This document shows, piece after piece, positions 1 through 7,666 of a stretch of 64,000 bases of DNA; the stretch's first letter is position 1, and each line of letters opens with the position of its first letter. The stretch is from Aquabacter sp040755535 (lineage in GTDB: Bacteria; Pseudomonadota; Alphaproteobacteria; Rhizobiales; Xanthobacteraceae), in the NCBI GenBank assembly GCA_040755535.1, contig JBFMAV010000001.1, positions 1-64,000 on the forward strand, in the 5' to 3' direction. Position numbers and translations under genes: made by a program. The notes beneath the pieces were generated by a model. It saw only the letters and a list, made by a program, of their open reading frames with translations. It was not told the origin of the DNA and ran no database searches.

Positions 1-246
1 GGTTTGGGTTTGGGCGGCGCTGGCCGCGGGGCCGGGGCCGTCCCCGCTTTGGCGCGCCCTCGCCAGCATCTGCTCCACCGTCACGCCGCTATTGCCGCCG
101 CCCAGAAGCCGCTCCTCGGCCATGACGGAGGCCTGGATCTGGGGCGGGATGAGGGCGGTCGGGTCGGAGGACGTGGTCGCGCAGCCGCCCGCCGCGAGGC
201 AGAGCAGCGCGGACAGGCCCAAGCGCAAGGACCGCTTCTTCGGCAT
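1..246 (-). CDS. Lipoprotein, N-terminal part (3' end outside window)
   Basis: The first 82 codons of a gene running off the left edge. The N-terminus has a basic start (MPKKRSLRLG), a short hydrophobic stretch and a Cys at residue 22 preceded by LCLAAGG. This is a reasonable but not perfect lipobox, since -3 is Ala. The protein should therefore be exported by Sec, lipidated and held in a membrane facing the periplasm. After the Cys the chain is Thr/Ser/Pro rich and then enters a more regular segment (VMAEERLLGGG). The family cannot be named from this fragment. The gene is divergent from the glycosyltransferase genes to the right. Confidence 0.6.
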   Translation of the reverse strand, partial: MPKKRSLRLGLSALLCLAAGGCATTSSDPTALIPPQIQASVMAEERLLGGGNSGVTVEQMLARARQSGDGPGPAASAAQTQT

Positions 247-434
247 GGCTGTCTCCAGCGCCGGCGAAGACCAGGGAAAACACGACACGCGAATCACGCC
301 CCAAGCTTAAGGCGCGCGCGGGGCGAGGGGAATCGCCTTGCCTCTCCTAGGGGAAGCATTGCCGCCGGAGGGCGCGGTCTGCGCGGCACATTTCGGTTTC
401 TTCGCTCTGGAAGGGGAATTAGGAAGGAAACGGA

Positions 435-578
435 ATGCCGGGGGACGATGCGGTGGGACACGCGCGGGGCGAATTGAGCGGAGCGGGAGGCGCCTTCGAG
501 ACGCGCCGCCGCACTGGCCCCGCCAAAGCGCGCCTGTGCGGCGCAGGCCCGTCCCGGACTGCGGAGGCGGCATGCTGA
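435..578 (+). CDS. Possible 47-residue leader ORF coupled to a glycosyltransferase gene
   Basis: An ATG at 435 is preceded by a purine-rich AGGAAGGAAACGGA, the best ribosome-binding site in the 325-base gap between the lipoprotein and the glycosyltransferase. The frame stays open for 47 codons. Its TGA (576-578) overlaps the glycosyltransferase ATG (572-574), a typical arrangement for translational coupling. The product is Gly/Ala/Arg rich with no recognisable domain or membrane segment. It could be a true small protein, a leader that feeds ribosomes to the next gene, or chance in high-GC DNA. I see nothing else in 247-434 apart from presumed promoter sequence for the two divergent genes. Confidence 0.3.
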   Translation: MPGDDAVGHARGELSGAGGAFETRRRTGPAKARLCGAGPSRTAEAAC

Positions 579-1540
579 TCGTCACCAATTACGAGGCGCT
601 GCCCGCAAATTGGCGCTCCGCGACCGGCATCACCGGGGAAACGCGGCTCGCCCGCAGCCTCGCCGATTTCCGAGCGTTCGGGGCGCGGCCGGATGCGGTC
701 TTCGTCATCAATGGCGACGCGCGGGCCTTGATGCGTCTCGTTGCGGCGCGCCGGTTCCTGCCCGGCTTTCAACGTCCCATCGTGGCCATCGACATCATTT
801 TCCGCCGGCCCGCCGGGCTGAAGGGGCGCGCGCTTCATGGGCTGAAGCGACCCTTCCTGTCGGGCGCCGACCTTTATCTGAACTTCTTCTCCGATGCGCG
901 CGGCGTGAGCGAGGTGTATGGCATCCCGGCCGCGCGCTGCGCCTATGTGCCGTTCAAGGTCAATCTGGAGCCCGACGCGATCGCGCAGGCCGTGTGCAGC
1001 GAGGACTATGTCCTGACCTTCGGCCGCTCCTTGCGGGATTTCGACACCTTCTTCGCCGCCATGGAGCGCCTGCCCTATCCCGGCGCCATCCCCCTCCCGG
1101 ACGTCGCGGGCCTGCGGGCCCATGGGGCGCGCTTCACCCGTGACCTGGATCATTTGCCGGCGAATGTTACGGTGCTGGAAGATGACGGCTCGGCCCGCGC
1201 GCAGTTGGACATGCTGCGACGGGCAAAGCTCGTCGTCGTGCCCGTGACCCGCTCGAGCATCGTCGCCTCGGGCATCTCCACCGTTTTGAATGCGCTGGCG
1301 CTGGGCAAATGCGTCATCGGGTCCGAGGGGCCGGGCATGAGCGACATCTTCACGGACGAAATCCTCACCGTCCCACCGGAGGACCCGGCCGCTCTCGCCG
1401 CCGCCATCGACCGCGCGTGGCGCGATGACGACCTGCGCGCCCGCACGGGCGCGGCGGGGCGGGCCTGTGCCATGCGCCTCGGCCACGAGGCGGACCTGGT
1501 GCAGCGCCTCATCGACCGCATCGCGCTGGCGTTCGGCTAG
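572..1540 (+). CDS. Glycosyltransferase-like protein, GT4/GT-B type
   Basis: 322 residues. The ATG at 572 is chosen because GGAGG lies just upstream; the frame is open back to 338 but that extension is Arg/Pro rich and not protein-like. The C-terminal half looks like a GT-B nucleotide-sugar domain: a strand-rich stretch (KLVVVPVTRSSIVASGISTV), then ALALGKCVIGSEGPGMSDI and TVPPEDPAALAAAI, the usual late elements of GT4 enzymes. The N-terminal half is divergent. It lies 9 bases upstream of a GT2 gene on the same strand, so the two probably act in one glycan pathway. Donor and acceptor are unknown. Confidence 0.65.
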   Translation: MLIVTNYEALPANWRSATGITGETRLARSLADFRAFGARPDAVFVINGDARALMRLVAARRFLPGFQRPIVAIDIIFRRPAGLKGRALHGLKRPFLSGADLYLNFFSDARGVSEVYGIPAARCAYVPFKVNLEPDAIAQAVCSEDYVLTFGRSLRDFDTFFAAMERLPYPGAIPLPDVAGLRAHGARFTRDLDHLPANVTVLEDDGSARAQLDMLRRAKLVVVPVTRSSIVASGISTVLNALALGKCVIGSEGPGMSDIFTDEILTVPPEDPAALAAAIDRAWRDDDLRARTGAAGRACAMRLGHEADLVQRLIDRIALAFG

Positions 1541-1549
1541 ACCAAAGCC

Positions 1550-2488
1550 ATGTCTCCTCCCGCTCCCCGTTTCAGCGTCGTCATCCCCTCCCGGGACTGC
1601 CTCGCTTATCTCCCCGAGGCCATCGCCAGCATTCGCGCGCAGGAGGTGGGGCCGGCCGAGATCATCGTCATCGACGACGGATCCCGCGACGGCACGGGGG
1701 AATGGCTGGCGCAGGCGGCGGCCGCCGATCCGCTGCTGATCCCGCTGCGTGGCCCGGAAAAGGGGGTCGCCGCCGCGCGCAACCTGGGCATTGCCCGCGC
1801 CTCCTGCGACCTCATCGCCTTTCTCGATGCGGACGACCAATATCTGCCGGGCGCGCTCTCGGATCGTCTTCCGCTCATGGAGGCGCAAGGCGACATCACC
1901 CTCACCTTCGCCGACATCATGTCCGTCGATCCGCAGGGGCGGCTCGTCGGCTACCAGTTCGACTATTGGCCGCTGTTCCGCGCGTTCCTGTCCAAACGTG
2001 CCGGGCTGGTGCCGCTGGGGCCGGACGCGTTCGCCATGCTGCTTGCGGAGATGGTCTGCGGCACGTCCGCCGTCCTGACCCGCAAATCCGCCCTGACCGC
2101 CGTCGGCGGGTTCGACGAGCGCTACCGCATTTCCGAGGATTGGGATCTCTGGCTGAAACTCGCGAAGTGCGGGCCGGTCTGGTGCTCCACCCATCGGGCG
2201 ACGCGCTATCTGGTGCGGCCGGGTTCCACCTCCCGCAATTTCGCGGAGCTGGCCCGCACCATGCGCCAGGTGTTCGAGGCGCATGCGCAGGACGCCGCGC
2301 GCATCCCCCAGCCCTGGCGCGGAGTCGCCTTGGCGCGGGTGCGGCTCGCCGATGCCGAGGCGGCCATGATGGCGGGCCACCATGGCCGGGCGCTCGGCTG
2401 GCACCTTGCGGCCTTCGCGGCGGCCCCCTCCGTACGCCTTGCGAAATCCGCCGCTGCCGATGCGCTCCGCCTGCTGCGCCTGAAATAG
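1550..2488 (+). CDS. Glycosyltransferase family 2
   Basis: 312 residues. The start FSVVIPSRDCLAYLPEAIASI is the classical GT-A opening. IIVIDDGSRDGTGEWL contains the nucleotide-binding Asp pair and FLDADDQYLP the DxD-like metal motif. GGFDERYRISEDWDLWLKL is the conserved acceptor-side segment with the catalytic ED. There is no membrane segment, so the enzyme is cytosolic or peripheral. It probably adds a sugar to an exopolysaccharide or lipopolysaccharide precursor. It follows the GT4-like gene at 9 bases and ends 8 bases before the convergent GNAT gene. Confidence 0.88.
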   Translation: MSPPAPRFSVVIPSRDCLAYLPEAIASIRAQEVGPAEIIVIDDGSRDGTGEWLAQAAAADPLLIPLRGPEKGVAAARNLGIARASCDLIAFLDADDQYLPGALSDRLPLMEAQGDITLTFADIMSVDPQGRLVGYQFDYWPLFRAFLSKRAGLVPLGPDAFAMLLAEMVCGTSAVLTRKSALTAVGGFDERYRISEDWDLWLKLAKCGPVWCSTHRATRYLVRPGSTSRNFAELARTMRQVFEAHAQDAARIPQPWRGVALARVRLADAEAAMMAGHHGRALGWHLAAFAAAPSVRLAKSAAADALRLLRLK

Positions 2489-2495
2489 CGCGCGG

Positions 2496-3530
2496 TCAGT
2501 CCCGGTCGCCCCCCAGAACGGACAATTCGCCCGCTTTGAGCGGTGCCTTGGCCTTGTAGCGCCCGAAGGCTGTGAGGCCGAGCGGCAGACCGGGGCGCGG
2601 GAAGAACAGCGCGCCGCGCAACAGGACGCCGGCGGCGATATCGTTGGTGTAGAGCGTCACCGACTGGCATCCGCGCTCGGCAGCCAGCGCCACGAGGGCG
2701 CGCATGGCGGCGAGGCGCAGCTTGGCGCTGGCGGCGAGCCATTCCTGCACCAGGAGGATGGGCGGCTGACCCCCCTCGCGGACCAGATTGAAGATGATGA
2801 GCGCCTCGGGCGCGTCGGGGTCACCGAGCGTCAGTTGCTCATAGGCCCCGCCGGGCTCGGCGCCATAGCGCCAGGCGAACCAGCGCGGCGACTTCTCGAC
2901 CGTGCAGCGGGCGGAGGGCGGCATGGGCGCCGGCAGGACAAACGGGGTCTGCGCGGTGATGGGCCGAACCGTCACCCCGTCCAGGCGTCCGCGCCGCGCC
3001 AGCGCCTGGAGCGCCCGCGTCACCGGCGCGGCCAAGGGGCCGGGAATGCGGGCGGGGGCGGCGAGCGGACGGACCCAGCGATGGATCTCGTCCACATGGG
3101 TCCAGTCCAGATGCTTGATGCGCAGGGGATAGGCTTCGGCGTTCGGCGTGCCGTAGGTGAGGCGAAAGCCGCGCCGCTCCGCCTCCGCATAGCAGGCGCG
3201 CGCCAGCGTCACCGCCATGTTCTGCCGGCGATAGTCCGGATGCGTCATGGTATCCACGGACTGGCAGCCCATCACGCGTTCCCCATCCAGCAGGAGCGGG
3301 GTGGAGATGACGGCATAGACGCCGACGCAGCGATCCCCGTCCTTCGCCAGCATGGGCGGCAGCGGGTCCACCGGCGGATCGAAATATTTCCAGCCGAAAT
3401 AATCCACCGAATGGCCCGGCCCCCAGATGGTTTCGTGCAGCGCCTGGATCTGCGGCAGGTCCGCCCGGGTCGCGAGCACGGGCGTCCAGCGCGGCGCCGG
3501 TGCCGGGTCTTCCCCCTGGTGCTGCGACAT
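2496..3530 (-). CDS. GNAT-family N-acetyltransferase
   Basis: 344 residues from the ATG at 3530. An upstream in-frame ATG (3545) exists, but an AAGGAG motif lies between the two, six bases before the chosen start. The first 160 residues show a GNAT fold: PVLATRADLPQIQALHETIWG, then VDTMTHPDYRRQNMAVTLARACYAEAERRG, where RRQNMA occupies the acetyl-CoA pyrophosphate loop (usual Q/RxxGxG/A, with Asn in place of the Gly). The C-terminal 180 residues resemble a second, weaker acetyltransferase lobe. Similar proteins are found near polysaccharide genes. The substrate is unknown. Confidence 0.65.
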   Translation of the reverse strand: MSQHQGEDPAPAPRWTPVLATRADLPQIQALHETIWGPGHSVDYFGWKYFDPPVDPLPPMLAKDGDRCVGVYAVISTPLLLDGERVMGCQSVDTMTHPDYRRQNMAVTLARACYAEAERRGFRLTYGTPNAEAYPLRIKHLDWTHVDEIHRWVRPLAAPARIPGPLAAPVTRALQALARRGRLDGVTVRPITAQTPFVLPAPMPPSARCTVEKSPRWFAWRYGAEPGGAYEQLTLGDPDAPEALIIFNLVREGGQPPILLVQEWLAASAKLRLAAMRALVALAAERGCQSVTLYTNDIAAGVLLRGALFFPRPGLPLGLTAFGRYKAKAPLKAGELSVLGGDRD

Positions 3531-3667
3531 GGGCGCTCCTTGCATGCGGGTTGCGAACGGCCGCTGTTTTGTGTGGGGGGAGGGGGTGTGTCAACGCAGG
3601 CGGCGCCCAGCCCTGCGCAACAAACCTTTGATCTCCGGTCGCCAGAGGGCTAGAGGAACCGGCGCCG

Positions 3668-4537
3668 GTGAAAGACATGACAAAAACCACACCCATTCCC
3701 GACCTCGCCCCGCTTCGCGCCGAGATCGACCGCATCGATGAAGCCATGCACCGCCTCCTCATGGAGCGCGGCGAGATTATCGATCGTCTCGTCGAGGTGA
3801 AGCGCCTGCAGGGCGGCGAGGGCGGCTCCGCCTTTCGCCCCGCCCGCGAGGCCGCCATGATGCGCCGCCTGGTGGACCGCCATGGCGGGCTTCTGCCGCT
3901 CGACACGGTGGAGAGCATCTGGCGCGTCATCATCTCCACTTTCACCTATGTCCAGGCGCCCTATGCGGTGCATGCCGACCTCTCGGTCGGCGAAGCGCCC
4001 ATGCGCGACAGCGCGCGCTTTCATTTCGGCTTCACCACGCCCTTCGTGTCCCATATCGGCCCGCGCGCCGTCGTGGAGGCGGTGGCGGTCTCCAGCGGCG
4101 ATCTCGGCTTGCTGCCGGCGGTGGTGCTGCCGGGCGGCGATCCCTGGTGGAGCGCGCTGGAAGGGGAGAAGGCGCCCAAGATCATCGCCCGCCTGCCCTT
4201 CGTGGAACGTTCGGACCACCCCGCCGCCTTGCCGGTCTTCGTGGTGAGCCATCCCATCGCCGATGCCGCCGTGACCGAGATCGAGGTCTGGAGCGTTCAC
4301 GCGTCCCATTGGGTGCCGCAGGCCGCAGCTGCCTTTGCCGGCCGGGGGGAATTGCTCGCCGCTGCGGTAGAGGGACGCCCCGACGCCGCCGCGCTGCTCA
4401 TGAGCATACCTGCGGGGAGCCGGGACGCCGGCCTTGATGCGCTCACGCAAGCGGGCGCGCGCATCGCGGCTTTCCATTTCGTCGGCGGCCACGCCGCGCC
4501 TTATCGCCTCGGCTCGGACGGAACCGCCCGGAGCTAG
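3668..4537 (+). CDS. Chorismate mutase with C-terminal prephenate dehydratase-like domain
   Basis: 289 residues from GTG 3668 (AGAGGA upstream), or 286 from ATG 3677. Residues about 13-100 form an AroQ-type chorismate mutase: LRAEIDRIDEAMHRLLMERG, VKRLQGG, FRPAREAAMMRRL and IWRVIISTF hold the expected Arg, Lys and Glu positions. It converts chorismate to prephenate. The remaining 180 residues are unusual for a simple AroQ of about 90-100 residues. They carry a GDLGLLPA motif like the ADLxxxPIENS region of prephenate dehydratase but lack an obvious TRF motif, so I infer a non-catalytic or regulatory relative. It is followed by hisC and tyrC, which use prephenate. Confidence 0.8.
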   Translation: MKDMTKTTPIPDLAPLRAEIDRIDEAMHRLLMERGEIIDRLVEVKRLQGGEGGSAFRPAREAAMMRRLVDRHGGLLPLDTVESIWRVIISTFTYVQAPYAVHADLSVGEAPMRDSARFHFGFTTPFVSHIGPRAVVEAVAVSSGDLGLLPAVVLPGGDPWWSALEGEKAPKIIARLPFVERSDHPAALPVFVVSHPIADAAVTEIEVWSVHASHWVPQAAAAFAGRGELLAAAVEGRPDAAALLMSIPAGSRDAGLDALTQAGARIAAFHFVGGHAAPYRLGSDGTARS

Positions 4538-4550
4538 AGCGGTCAAACCT

Positions 4551-4593
4551 TCTCTATCGGAACGTTAGAGACTGATTCACCGACCCCGTCGGT
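4551..4593. repeat. Two short inverted repeats between chorismate mutase and hisC
   Basis: TCTCTA (4551-4556) pairs with TAGAGA (4566-4571), and ACCGAC (4579-4584) pairs with GTCGGT (4588-4593) across a 3-base loop. They fill the 84-base gap before hisC, whose GGAG ribosome-binding site is at 4611. They could be a regulatory leader or a relic of a dispersed intergenic element; a related-looking GCTAGAG...CGTT sequence occurs at about 45945-45992. No T-tract follows, so an intrinsic terminator is unlikely. Confidence 0.4.
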
Positions 4594-4621
4594 TCGACAG
4601 GGCCGGATTGGGAGTTCAGAT

Positions 4622-5746
4622 ATGTCCGCCCACGCGCCAGAGCGCCACATCCATGCCGTGCCCATGCCCCGCCCGGGCGTGCTGGCCATCGACGCCTATG
4701 TGCCCGGCCGCAGCCAGGCGCCCGGCGTCGCCAAGGTGTTCAAGCTCTCCTCCAACGAGACGCCCCATGGCCCGAGCCGCCATGCGCGGGCGGCCTATCT
4801 GGAGGCGGCGCATTATCTGGCGGATTATCCCGACGGCAGCGCCGTGCTGCTGCGCGAGGCCATTGGCGCGGTCCATGGCATCGATCCGGACCGCATCGTC
4901 TGCGGCGCAGGGTCGGACGAATTGCTGGCGCTCGCCGCCAAGGCCTATCTGGGGCCGGGCGATGAATGCCTGTTCTCGCAATATGGCTTCCTGGTCTATC
5001 GCATCGCGACGCTGGCGGCGGGCGCGACCCCCGTGGTCGCCCCCGAGCGCGACCACACCGCCGACGTGGACGCGATGCTGGCGCTGGTGACGCCCCGCAC
5101 GCGGGTTGTCTTCCTCGCCAATCCCAACAATCCCACGGGCACCTATCTGCCTTATTCCGAGGTTCTCAGGCTGCATGCGGGATTGCCGCGCCATGTGCTC
5201 CTGGTACTGGATTCCGCCTATTCGGAATATCTGCGGCGCCCCGATTACGATCCCGGCCTCACGCTCGCGCTTGAAGCGCCGAATGTGCTGATGACGCGCA
5301 CCTTCTCCAAGATTTACGGCCTCGCCGCGCTCCGGCTCGGCTGGTCGGTGGGTCCGGCGGCGGTGATCGATGCGCTGAACCGGGTGCGCGGGCCGTTCAA
5401 TGTGACAGGCCCCGCCATCGCGGCCGGGATTGCCGCCATCCAGGATCAGGAGCATGTGGCGGCTTCGGTGGCCCATAACGACCATTGGCTGCCGAAGGTC
5501 TCGCGGCAATTGGTGGATCTCGGCCTTAAAATCACGCCCTCGGTGGCGAATTTCGTGCTGATCCACTTCCCCGACGCCGAATGCCGCGCGACGGCCGACG
5601 CCTATCTCACCGCGCGCGGGCTCATTCTGCGCCCGGTGGGCGCCTATGGTCTGCCCCATGCCCTGCGCATGACCATCGGTTCGGAAGAAGCCAATGTGCT
5701 GACCGTGCAGGCGCTCGCCGACTTGCTGGCGGAGGCGCCGGTATGA
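4622..5746 (+). CDS. hisC: Aminotransferase, HisC/aromatic type (PLP class I/II)
   Basis: 374 residues. It has the fold type I landmarks: KLSSNETPHGPS at the N-terminus, the GAGSDELL segment, FLANPNNPTGTYLP, and the PLP lysine in TRTFSKIYGLAALRLGW. Members make histidinol phosphate from imidazole acetol phosphate or transaminate aromatic keto acids. Its position between chorismate mutase and prephenate dehydrogenase suggests a main role in tyrosine/phenylalanine synthesis. That is inference from neighbours, not from a specificity residue. The gene ends in ATGA overlapping the start of tyrC, so the two are translationally coupled. Confidence 0.9.
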   Translation: MSAHAPERHIHAVPMPRPGVLAIDAYVPGRSQAPGVAKVFKLSSNETPHGPSRHARAAYLEAAHYLADYPDGSAVLLREAIGAVHGIDPDRIVCGAGSDELLALAAKAYLGPGDECLFSQYGFLVYRIATLAAGATPVVAPERDHTADVDAMLALVTPRTRVVFLANPNNPTGTYLPYSEVLRLHAGLPRHVLLVLDSAYSEYLRRPDYDPGLTLALEAPNVLMTRTFSKIYGLAALRLGWSVGPAAVIDALNRVRGPFNVTGPAIAAGIAAIQDQEHVAASVAHNDHWLPKVSRQLVDLGLKITPSVANFVLIHFPDAECRATADAYLTARGLILRPVGAYGLPHALRMTIGSEEANVLTVQALADLLAEAPV

Positions 5747-6669
5747 GCGGGCGTCAGCTCGAGCGCCTTGCCATTATCGGCGCGGGCCTGATCGGCTCCT
5801 CCATCGCCCGCGCGGCGCGGGAGAAGGGGCTGGCCGGGCAGGTCGTGGTGGCGGACGCCGATGCCGAGGTGCGCGCGCGGGTGCGCGCGCTCGGCTTTGC
5901 GGACGAGGTTCCCGATACGGTGGCGCACGCCGCGCGGGGGGCCGACATGGTCATCGCCTGCGTGCCCGTCGGTGCGTCCGGCGCCGTCGCGCGCGAGATC
6001 GCGCCGGAACTGAAGGCGGGCGCCATCGTCTCGGACGTGGGCTCGGTGAAGGGCGCCGTGGTGGAGGCCATGGCGCCCCACATTCCCGCCCACGCTTATC
6101 TGGTGCCCGCCCATCCGGTGGCCGGAACCGAGTTTTCCGGTCCCGACGCGGGCTTTGCCAGCCTGTTCGAGAATCGCTGGTGCATTGTGACGCCGACCGA
6201 CACGGCGCCGGCGGACGCCGTCGCGCGGGTGTGCGACCTCTGGCGCGGCATGGGCGCCAATGTGGAGACCATGACGCCCAAGCACCATGATCTGGTGCTC
6301 GCCATCACCAGCCATGTGCCCCATCTCATCGCCTACAATATCGTGGGCACGGCGGCGCATCTGGAGGAGACGCTCACCTCCGAGGTGATCAAATTCTCCG
6401 CCGGCGGTTTTCGCGACTTCACCCGCATCGCCGCCTCCGACCCCACGATGTGGCGCGACGTGTTCCTCAACAATCGCGAGGCGGTGCTGGAAATGCTCGG
6501 CCGCTTCAACGAGGATCTGTCGCAACTGCAGCGGGCGATCCGCTATGGCGACGGCGAGGCGCTGTTCGACCATTTCACCCGCACGCGCGCCATCCGCCGC
6601 TCCATCATCGAGATCGGCCAGGAAACGGCGGCGCCGGACTTCGGGCGCCGCGCGCCGGAGACGAAATAG
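5743..6669 (+). CDS. tyrC: Prephenate/arogenate dehydrogenase
   Basis: 308 residues. The ATG at 5743 overlaps the hisC stop by four bases. The Rossmann motif GAGLIGSS (residues 13-20) binds NAD(P). VPAHPVAGTEFSG holds the catalytic His (residue 124) of the TyrA family, and the all-helical C-terminal dimer domain follows (KHHDLVLAITSHVPHLIAY). It oxidatively decarboxylates prephenate to 4-hydroxyphenylpyruvate, or arogenate to tyrosine. No ACT domain is visible, so feedback control by tyrosine would need another site. In related genomes the next gene is usually the DUF2125 gene; here about 4.4 kb intervenes. Confidence 0.92.
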   Translation: MSGRQLERLAIIGAGLIGSSIARAAREKGLAGQVVVADADAEVRARVRALGFADEVPDTVAHAARGADMVIACVPVGASGAVAREIAPELKAGAIVSDVGSVKGAVVEAMAPHIPAHAYLVPAHPVAGTEFSGPDAGFASLFENRWCIVTPTDTAPADAVARVCDLWRGMGANVETMTPKHHDLVLAITSHVPHLIAYNIVGTAAHLEETLTSEVIKFSAGGFRDFTRIAASDPTMWRDVFLNNREAVLEMLGRFNEDLSQLQRAIRYGDGEALFDHFTRTRAIRRSIIEIGQETAAPDFGRRAPETK

Positions 6670-6675
6670 CGCGTG

Positions 6676-7632
6676 TCAGTCGGCCTTGCGGCGCGAGAGG
6701 CGCAGTTCGCTGACGATGACGCCGAGCACGATCAGCACCGCGCCGAGAATGGCGAGCCCCGGCAGGCGCTCGCCGGCCAGCCGCCCCACGATGCCCGCCC
6801 AGACCGGCTCGCCGGCATAGATGAGGGTGGCGCGGGTGGGCGAAACGCGCTTCTGCGCCCAGTTCATGGTCACCTGGATGAGCGCGGAGGCGGCGCCGAG
6901 CGCCAGGGTCGCGAACACCAGCGTCCAGGAGAAGGCCGGAACGGCCTCGCCGGTCAGCGGCATGAACAGGAAGCTCAGGAGGGAGGCGACCGCGAGCTGG
7001 ACGAGGCTCACCCGCCGCACGTCCACGCTGCCCGCGAACACGCTGACCAGCAGGATTTCGGCTGCGATGGCCACAGTCGCGACGAGGGTGAAGATTTCGC
7101 CCGCGCCAAGGCCCAGCGCGGCGCCGTCCGGGCCGGCCAGCAGGACGAGGCCGGAAAAGGCGAGCGCGATGCCGGCCCAGGCCATGACATGGGGCCGGCG
7201 CCGCAGAAAAGCCCATTGCAGCAGCGGCACGAGGGGCACATAGAGCGCGGTGATGAAGGCCGACTTGCTGGAGGGGATGGTCTCCATCCCCTTGGCCTGG
7301 AGTGCGTAGCCAAGGAAGATCGCGGTGCCCACGATGGCGCCCGCCATCAATTCGCGCCGGGTCATGCCCTTCAGGTGGGGCGCGAAGATCGCCGCCAGCA
7401 CCAGCGCCGCGAAGCCGAAGCGCAGGCCGGTCAGCATCAGCGGGCCGGTCTGGGTCAGCAGGGTATGCACCGCCAGGAAGGTGGTGCCCCAGATCATGGT
7501 GATGCCGACCAGCGCGGCTTCGCTGCCTCGCGTTCCCGCGAGCTTGCCCTTAAGCTGGGCGAAGACGCCGCGCGGAGGCGGGGGCGCGCCCTTCAGGGGG
7601 GCGACCGGAACGGGAGGGGACGTGTGCAACAT
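6676..7632 (-). CDS. DMT-superfamily transporter with two EamA domains
   Basis: 318 residues with about ten hydrophobic segments from residue 40 onward in two homologous halves, as expected of an inner-membrane EamA exporter of amino acids or other small metabolites. Motifs include MIWGTTFLAVHTLL near the start and YAGEPVWAGIVGRLAGERL near the end. The ATG at 7632 is only 14 bases from the start assigned to the divergent XRE-cupin gene, so one or both true starts may lie further in. The 30-residue Pro-rich N-terminus is weakly supported. The pairing suggests the regulator controls this exporter. Confidence 0.85.
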   Translation of the reverse strand: MLHTSPPVPVAPLKGAPPPPRGVFAQLKGKLAGTRGSEAALVGITMIWGTTFLAVHTLLTQTGPLMLTGLRFGFAALVLAAIFAPHLKGMTRRELMAGAIVGTAIFLGYALQAKGMETIPSSKSAFITALYVPLVPLLQWAFLRRRPHVMAWAGIALAFSGLVLLAGPDGAALGLGAGEIFTLVATVAIAAEILLVSVFAGSVDVRRVSLVQLAVASLLSFLFMPLTGEAVPAFSWTLVFATLALGAASALIQVTMNWAQKRVSPTRATLIYAGEPVWAGIVGRLAGERLPGLAILGAVLIVLGVIVSELRLSRRKAD

Positions 7633-7666
7633 AGTGCGCAGGGTTTATGAGCAATATAGTGCGCAG
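7626..7666. promoter_or_regulatory. Two 16-bp direct repeats, likely operator of the DMT/XRE-cupin pair
   Basis: GCAACATAGTGCGCAG (7626-7641) and GCAATATAGTGCGCAG (7651-7666) differ at one base and are spaced 25 bases start to start, just over two helical turns. They straddle the start codons of the divergent genes. This is the expected place and geometry for autoregulation by the XRE-cupin protein. Binding is inferred, not shown. Confidence 0.55.

Noticed and set aside
419..2404. A 661-codon open frame on the minus strand
   Set aside because: It is antisense to two convincing glycosyltransferase genes. Its translation is rich in Arg, Gly, Ala and His and shows no motif.
2835..3653. A 272-codon plus-strand frame over the GNAT gene
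   Set aside because: It is antisense to the GNAT reading frame, which has a real ribosome-binding site and domain.
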